Part shown: piece after piece, positions 5,509-9,707 of the stretch
Layout of the letters: the number at the start of each line of letters is the position of its first letter
Position numbering within the stretch: position 1 is the first letter of the stretch
NCBI GenBank assembly: GCA_011375245.1
Contig: DRMA01000070.1
Location: 1-9,707, forward strand
DNA from: Thiothrix sp.
Lineage (GTDB): Bacteria; Pseudomonadota; Gammaproteobacteria; Thiotrichales; Thiotrichaceae
Direction of reading: 5' to 3'
Length of the DNA: 9,707 nt
Position numbers and translations under genes: made by a program
The notes under the pieces: model-generated
What the model was told of the DNA's origin: nothing
The model's input: the letters and a program-made list of their open reading frames with translations, nothing else
The model's database searches: none

Positions 5509-7593
5509 CTAATAAAACGCCTCCATAACCAACATCATTACTGTTAAAAATAGCACGGTCATAATACCTCCCGCACGTAAAAAGTCAGTTACTCGATATC
5601 CACCAGGCCCCATAATTAACGCATTTACTTGATGAGTTGGAATAAGGAATGAGTTGGAAGTAGCAACTGCAACTGTCAATGCAAAAAGGGCAGGATTTCC
5701 TCCAACACCAATCGCAATATTTACCGCTAAAGGCACTAATAACACTGTTGCACCTACATTTGACATCACTAAGCTAAACAGTGTTGCTAGTATGGCAATG
5801 GCTAGTTGTACTACCCATATAGGCATATCTCCTACAACAACCAATGTTTGTTCGGCAATCCATTTAGCCGTTCCTGTTTGCTCAACGGCTAAGCCGAGTG
5901 GAATCAAACTAGCCAGTAAAAATACGGTTTTCCATGAAACGGCACGATAGGCTTCATCAATATTGATAACACCTGAAATAATCATACCAATCGCACCTGT
6001 TAATAGCGCAACCGATAATTTAAGATCAGTAAATAACACCATTGATAAGGCGACAAAGAAGAAAAATAACGCAGGGCCTACCTTATTAGGGCGGAGTTCT
6101 TCACGAGGAAACTCGGTTGTGATGACCACAAAATCACGTGATTTTTCAATACGCATTAAAGCTTCCCATGTTGTATGTACAACGAGTGTATCGCCTGAAT
6201 GCAAAGGGAGATTACGAATATCATCACCTTCATGCATCGTTTTTCCATCACGATGTAAGCCAACCATGGCTAAACCATAGGTTTTACGCATCCATACATC
6301 ACGTGCGCTTTTACCGAGTAAACGTGAACTCGGGGGAATAACTACTTCTGCAATACCTGCTTTGCTAATAGATAAATCATTGGCAAAGGTACGTAATTGT
6401 TCACGTTTTTTGAGATTGTACTTGTCAATAAAGTGTTCTAAATCTTTATTTTCAGCGACTACACCAAGTACCATTCCTGCGCTTAAGCCCGTGTCACGAT
6501 CTAAGGCTCCAGGACCAACACGGGTTTCTTGTCCTGATAACTTAGTAGCGATAATACGCACACAGTAGTTCGTTTCGATATCATCTAAATGTTTGCCAAT
6601 AAGCTCACTGTTGTCAGTAACGACAACTTCAAATAATTCATAGTCTAAACCATACACATCATGGAAATATTCCATGGCTGCTGATGCACTGGTACTGCTT
6701 TCTTTTTGACCTGAGGGTAAAACATATTTTCCTGCAATAATGAAGTAGAGTACACCTGCGATAATTAAGGCAACACCAATAGGTGTAGTGGAGAACAGTG
6801 ACCATAATTCCATTTGTTGCTCAGGAGGTAAGGCGCTATTAGAGCTAATCATTAATTCATTGAGTAAAATCAGTGGTGATGAACCGACCATTGTGATCGT
6901 ACCACCTAGTACTGCACAAAACCCCATGGGCATTAATAAGCGTGACATTGGTAAGCCTGAACGTGCTGAAATACGTGCAACAACGGGTAAAAAAAGTGCC
7001 GCTGCCCCCACATTTTGCATAAAGGATGAAATAAACCCAACGGTCGTGGAAACAATAGGGATAATTCGTGTCTCAGATGTGCCACCCACATTTAAAATAA
7101 AACTAGCAACACTATTCATCATGCCTGTTTTATCTAATCCTGCACCAATAATCATCACGGCAATAATTGACATAACCGCATTGCTGGCAAAGCCATTAAA
7201 AAGTTGATTATTATCAACTAAGCCTTGATCTAAGCCCATTAATGGAGCGAATAATGTACTTAAGCCTAGAATAACCATAATGCCTACAGCGGCGACATCA
7301 ATATCGACAATTTCAAAAGCAAAAAGGTAAACGGTCAGTAATAAGAGAGCAACAACCCAAGCGATTTGAATTGTTGGTGAAATAAAAGCAAGTATGATGG
7401 CAGTAACTAAAAATCCTAAGGCTGAGGAAACTGTTTTTTGCAATAATACTTCTTTGATGCTTCTACCTTGAAGCCAATCTGCTATTTTTTGTTGAGCATG
7501 TTGTTTTGCCACTGCTTTTGAGGAAATTAGTTGTGTTAGTTTGTCTTTAGATGCGAGAATTTTATGGATGAAGGATTTATTTGAGTTTGACAT
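5509..7593 (-). CDS. SLC13/DASS-type anion permease with two RCK_C (TrkA-C) domains
   Basis: Inner-membrane permease of the divalent anion:Na+ symporter (SLC13) superfamily, 694 residues. Membrane segments occupy about 55-290 and 505-692, with paired helical-hairpin signatures MQNVGAAALFLPV (192-204) and VMSNVGATVLLVPL (609-622). These correspond to the Ser/Asn-rich substrate and sodium sites of the two inverted halves. Between them, about 308-490 is soluble and contains two RCK_C-like modules (roughly 315-385 and 412-485), each with the typical pattern of L-x-G-K followed by a GD/GM-x-L turn (LIGKHL, GMVLGVV; LLGKSA, GDTLVV). RCK_C domains usually sense a cytosolic ligand. Substrates of such proteins include sulfate, dicarboxylates and other oxyanions; the sequence does not say which. 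An unusual hydrophilic, Lys/Gln-rich stretch of about 50 residues precedes the first helix. The ATG at 7593 lacks a Shine-Dalgarno (the leader is pyrimidine-rich), yet no better in-frame start exists. It is divergent from gshA. Confidence 0.88.
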   Translation of the reverse strand: MSNSNKSFIHKILASKDKLTQLISSKAVAKQHAQQKIADWLQGRSIKEVLLQKTVSSALGFLVTAIILAFISPTIQIAWVVALLLLTVYLFAFEIVDIDVAAVGIMVILGLSTLFAPLMGLDQGLVDNNQLFNGFASNAVMSIIAVMIIGAGLDKTGMMNSVASFILNVGGTSETRIIPIVSTTVGFISSFMQNVGAAALFLPVVARISARSGLPMSRLLMPMGFCAVLGGTITMVGSSPLILLNELMISSNSALPPEQQMELWSLFSTTPIGVALIIAGVLYFIIAGKYVLPSGQKESSTSASAAMEYFHDVYGLDYELFEVVVTDNSELIGKHLDDIETNYCVRIIATKLSGQETRVGPGALDRDTGLSAGMVLGVVAENKDLEHFIDKYNLKKREQLRTFANDLSISKAGIAEVVIPPSSRLLGKSARDVWMRKTYGLAMVGLHRDGKTMHEGDDIRNLPLHSGDTLVVHTTWEALMRIEKSRDFVVITTEFPREELRPNKVGPALFFFFVALSMVLFTDLKLSVALLTGAIGMIISGVINIDEAYRAVSWKTVFLLASLIPLGLAVEQTGTAKWIAEQTLVVVGDMPIWVVQLAIAILATLFSLVMSNVGATVLLVPLAVNIAIGVGGNPALFALTVAVATSNSFLIPTHQVNALIMGPGGYRVTDFLRAGGIMTVLFLTVMMLVMEAFY

Positions 7594-7807
7594 AGGAGAA
7601 ATTCAGGAAAATTAAATGAGAAAATAATGATGTATCTTTTGGGTGGTCTTAGGCTTAGTGAGATTAAAATAAAGGAATATATATCCTAGGCATATTAGAA
7701 TAAAGTAAAACTCTTATGTTTGTGTTTTTATGCTTATAAATTACACTATTCTCTTGTTTTATCTAGGATTGTGCCTTTTTTATTGTTTATTAATATATCA
7801 CTGATAT
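7594..7807. other. Divergent intergenic region between permease gene and gshA
   Basis: This 214-bp AT-rich region must hold both promoters. On the plus strand, TTGTGC (7769-7774) and TAATAT (7791-7796) with a 16-bp spacer form a plausible sigma70 promoter for gshA. A near-palindrome around CCTAGG (ATATCCTAGGCATAT, 7681-7695) lies in the middle. A possible 20-codon frame from 7627 (MMYLLGG..., ending at a TAG within CCTAGG) has no convincing ribosome binding site. For the permease I see no clear promoter on the minus strand. Confidence 0.35.
7769..7796 (+). promoter_or_regulatory. Promoter candidate for gshA
   Basis: TTGTGC at 7769-7774 and TAATAT at 7791-7796 are separated by 16 bp. Initiation near 7803 would fall inside the palindrome at 7793-7809 and leave a leader of about 26 nt to the GTG at 7829, which has a GGGGAGAG ribosome binding site. 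The hexamers match consensus only in part. Confidence 0.3.
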
Positions 7808-7809
7808 AT
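7793..7809. promoter_or_regulatory. Perfect 17-bp palindrome at the gshA promoter/start (operator candidate)
   Basis: ATATATCA (7793-7800) and TGATATAT (7802-7809) are exact inverted copies around a single central C. The site covers the candidate -10 and transcription start and overlaps the most upstream possible ATG of gshA (7808). Such placement is typical of a repressor operator. The arms are AT-rich, so chance symmetry is possible; I recognise no regulator consensus. Confidence 0.45.
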
Positions 7810-9466
7810 GACTTGGGGAGAGAAAGTAGTGCTTTCTAGTATTTCTGTTATTATTCGCCTTTTTTTTATTATTGGTTCTCATTCATTGTTTACATTACTT
7901 GATCAGCGTCTTCGTTTGCTTATCCAAAACAAGACTCATGTTTTGCTTCGTGAGAATCTGACAGGATTAGAAAAAGAAAGCTTACGAGTTACGCCACAAG
8001 GCAGAATTTCTCAGCAAATGCATCCAAAGGTCTTAGGCGCTGCGTTAACACACCCCAGCATTACGACTGATTATTCAGAAGCAATGTTAGAGTTTATTAC
8101 TCCGCCTTTACCACAAGCTTATAAAGCATTGGATTATTTAATAGATATAGAAACTTTTGTTTATCAAAATCTTAACAATGAATTTTTGTGGACAACAAGT
8201 ATGCCTTGTGTGATTCAGGGAGAGGAAGATATACGTATTGCAGAATACGGTTCATCGAATGCAGGGCGGATGAAATCAGTGTATCGGCATGGATTAGCAT
8301 GGCGCTATGGCAAAATGATGCAAGTTATTTCAGGTATACACTTTAACCATTCTTTTGCGGAAAGTTTTTGGCCTCCGTATCAGGCTTTAGAAAAAAAACA
8401 AGGTAACTTACAAGCCTTTATTAACCAGTCTTATATGGCAACAACACGTAATATTCAACGTTATGGTTGGCTTATTCCATATTTATTTGGTAGCTCCCCT
8501 GCTATTTGTAAAAGCTTTCTTGCAGGAACTGCTAAACCTGAAAACATGCGGTTTTTTAATAAAAACACATGCTACGAACCTTATGGTACATCGTTGCGTA
8601 TGGGAGATATTGGGTATACGAATCGTAAAGAATCAGAAGCAGGGATTAAAGCGAATTATAATTCCTTGGCTGAGTATATACACAGCTTACGCGAGGCAAT
8701 TAATACGCCTTTTAAAGCCTATGAAAAAATAGGGGTAAAAGTTGATGGTGTGTATCGACAGCTTAATGCCAATTTACTGCAAATTGAAAATGAATATTAT
8801 AGTACGGTGCGCCCTAAGCAGATTCTTCAAGGATTGGAAAAACCTGTTGATGCCCTTGAACAACGTGGCATTCGTTATATTGAGTTGCGTTCTATTGATA
8901 TTAATGCTTTTCATCCTGCGGGTCTGACGCATAAGCAGCTTTATTTTCTTGAAGTATTTATGTTGTTTTGTTTGCTACAAGAAAGCCCTGAAGTTTCTGC
9001 TCTTGAAAGAAAAGCCATTGATGAGAATCAAAGCCTTGTTGCGCATCAAGGGAGAAAGCCTGACTTAGCGTTGTCATGTGATGGTAATAAGGTATTGTTG
9101 ACTGACTGGGCTAGTGAGTTAATCAATAAGATGTTACCTGTTGCTGAATTATTAAATCAAGTTCATCAGGAAGAATGTTATGTTAAATCTGTTGCCAGTC
9201 ATCTTGATTTAGTCAAGCATCCAGAGTTAACCCCTTCTGCACGTATTTTAGAGGAAATGTTTAGTAATAATGAAAGCTATTATGAATTTGCGCGACGCAA
9301 GTCACAAGAACATCGTGATATTTTTCTACGACGTACTTTACCCTCCGCGTCAGAAACTGAGTTTACTCAGTTGGCAGAAAAATCAATTCAGCAGCAAAAA
9401 CATCTGGAAATAAGTGATCAGCAACATTTTGAGCAGTTTCTTGCAAGATATTTTTCCACCTTTTAA
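7808..9466 (+). CDS. gshA: Glutamate--cysteine ligase (class I, proteobacterial type)
   Basis: Cytosolic enzyme of the first glutathione step: ATP-dependent joining of the gamma-carboxyl of L-glutamate to L-cysteine. E. coli-like blocks run through the whole length: GLEKESLRV (53-61, with metal-binding Glu residues), TTDYSEAMLEFITPP (86-100), SMPC (131-134), EYGSSNAGRMKSVYRHGL (146-163), ISGIHFNHSF (174-183), IPYLFGSSPAIC (223-234), SLRMGDIGYTN (262-272), LQIENEYY (324-331) with VRPK, and YIELRSIDIN (357-366). The C-terminal half is less conserved but intact. From the ATG at 7808 the product is 552 residues, about 28 longer at the N-terminus than E. coli GshA, with a hydrophobic extension not typical of the family. 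That ATG has no ribosome binding site and overlaps a palindrome. The GTG at 7829, with GGGGAGAG eight bases upstream (546 less one residue, 545), or the TTG at 7886 (526 residues, closest to family length) may be the real start. I give the longest frame as the outer limit. Confidence 0.93.
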   Translation: MTWGEKVVLSSISVIIRLFFIIGSHSLFTLLDQRLRLLIQNKTHVLLRENLTGLEKESLRVTPQGRISQQMHPKVLGAALTHPSITTDYSEAMLEFITPPLPQAYKALDYLIDIETFVYQNLNNEFLWTTSMPCVIQGEEDIRIAEYGSSNAGRMKSVYRHGLAWRYGKMMQVISGIHFNHSFAESFWPPYQALEKKQGNLQAFINQSYMATTRNIQRYGWLIPYLFGSSPAICKSFLAGTAKPENMRFFNKNTCYEPYGTSLRMGDIGYTNRKESEAGIKANYNSLAEYIHSLREAINTPFKAYEKIGVKVDGVYRQLNANLLQIENEYYSTVRPKQILQGLEKPVDALEQRGIRYIELRSIDINAFHPAGLTHKQLYFLEVFMLFCLLQESPEVSALERKAIDENQSLVAHQGRKPDLALSCDGNKVLLTDWASELINKMLPVAELLNQVHQEECYVKSVASHLDLVKHPELTPSARILEEMFSNNESYYEFARRKSQEHRDIFLRRTLPSASETEFTQLAEKSIQQQKHLEISDQQHFEQFLARYFSTF

Positions 9467-9601
9467 GAATGGTTTTTGTATACTTATTTCGTCTTCAACA
9501 CGTTTACCGCAGGATGGGGTTCTTTATCAACATTGAAATGTTTTTACGTTTGAAAAAAAACTGATTTATTGGCTAGTTAGCTCTTATTTTAAGGGTAAGG
9601 T

Positions 9602-9625
9602 AACAAGAGGTAATATTTACTTGTT
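9602..9625. repeat. Imperfect palindrome upstream of the right-edge promoter
   Basis: AACAA (9602-9606) pairs with TTGTT (9621-9625) and GTAA (9610-9613) pairs with TTAC (9617-9620), with a 3-base asymmetry in the left arm. It lies directly before a promoter-like pair at 9630-9657 and could be an operator; the role is unknown. Confidence 0.3.
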
Positions 9626-9629
9626 CAGC

Positions 9630-9657
9630 TTGTGTTTGGTTTTTTCGTGGTTAATAT
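9630..9657 (+). promoter_or_regulatory. Promoter candidate for a gene beyond the right edge
   Basis: TTGTGT (9630-9635) and TAATAT (9652-9657) have a 16-bp spacer, the same geometry and nearly the same hexamers as the gshA promoter candidate. Transcription would begin near 9664 and run off the window. Confidence 0.28.
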
Positions 9658-9707
9658 GCAAGTTATATCGTTGAATTTAAACTCATCAATCAATAGGCTT
9701 TACATAT

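Larger units (their letters stand above)
9467..9707 (+). other. Intergenic region at the right edge
   Basis: Stops are frequent in all frames, and I find no gene that can be supported over these 241 bp. There is no convincing terminator after gshA. The AT-rich stretch TTTTTACGTTTGAAAAAAA near 9541 could fold only weakly. An ATG at 9656 opens a frame to the window edge (MQVISLNLNSS...), but it has a poor ribosome binding site and overlaps a promoter-like hexamer, so I do not call it as a gene. Confidence 0.45.

Noticed and set aside
5654..7207. Several plus-strand open frames inside the permease gene
   Set aside because: They lie opposite a well-supported membrane protein gene, have low-complexity Thr/Ile/Ala-rich products typical of antisense frames, and lack start signals.
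7627..7689. Possible 20-residue leader peptide upstream of gshA
   Set aside because: No good ribosome binding site, no codon run such as Cys or Glu that would suggest attenuation, and no terminator/antiterminator pair is visible.
9513..9563. Short frame MGFFINIEMFLRLKKN after gshA
   Set aside because: Sixteen codons with no properly spaced ribosome binding site; expected by chance.
1..9707. CRISPR arrays, tRNA/rRNA genes, insertion sequences, toxin-antitoxin or phage genes
   Set aside because: No regularly spaced repeats, cloverleaf-like segments, transposase motifs or terminal inverted repeats were found on reading both strands.

Overview
The window is an AT-rich stretch of a gammaproteobacterial-type chromosome. 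This rests on E. coli-like ZnuA/ZnuC/ZnuB, a class I (proteobacterial) glutamate-cysteine ligase and a typical AdaC/Ogt-type alkyltransferase. The genus cannot be settled from the sequence alone. Genes are densely packed and mostly housekeeping or stress-related. I see no transposase, integrase, phage gene, tRNA, rRNA or CRISPR array.

Layout from left to right. (1) 1-510, minus: the first 170 residues of a DUF1800-family protein, cut by the window edge. (2) 661-3256: a high-affinity zinc uptake locus. znuA (minus) is divergent from znuC-znuB (plus), with only 29 bp between the starts. (3) 3296-4087: a secreted, lysozyme-fold lytic transglycosylase-like protein 39 bp behind znuB with no terminator between, so probably part of the znuCB transcript. 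(4) 4292-5324: a methylated-DNA--protein-cysteine methyltransferase, preceded by a good extended -10 promoter, followed by a small orphan lipoprotein and then a strong intrinsic terminator at 5376-5407. (5) 5509-7593, minus: a large SLC13/DASS-type permease with two cytosolic RCK_C (TrkA-C) domains. (6) 7808-9466, plus: gshA, divergent from the permease across a 214-bp intergenic region. (7) 9467-9707: non-coding, with a possible promoter for a gene beyond the edge.

Functional links (inference unless stated). ZnuA captures periplasmic Zn(II) and ZnuB/ZnuC import it. The co-directional transglycosylase recalls the zinc-linked murein hydrolases known near or under Zur elsewhere (mepM beside E. 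coli znuA, ShyB in Vibrio), but is of a different enzyme class. The permease may import an anion such as sulfate or a dicarboxylate. Its divergence from gshA would fit a sulfur/thiol theme, but the substrate is unproven. No strongly novel system is evident. The best leads are the transglycosylase in the zinc operon, a perfect 17-bp palindrome at the gshA promoter/start, and the orphan lipoprotein with internal repeats.
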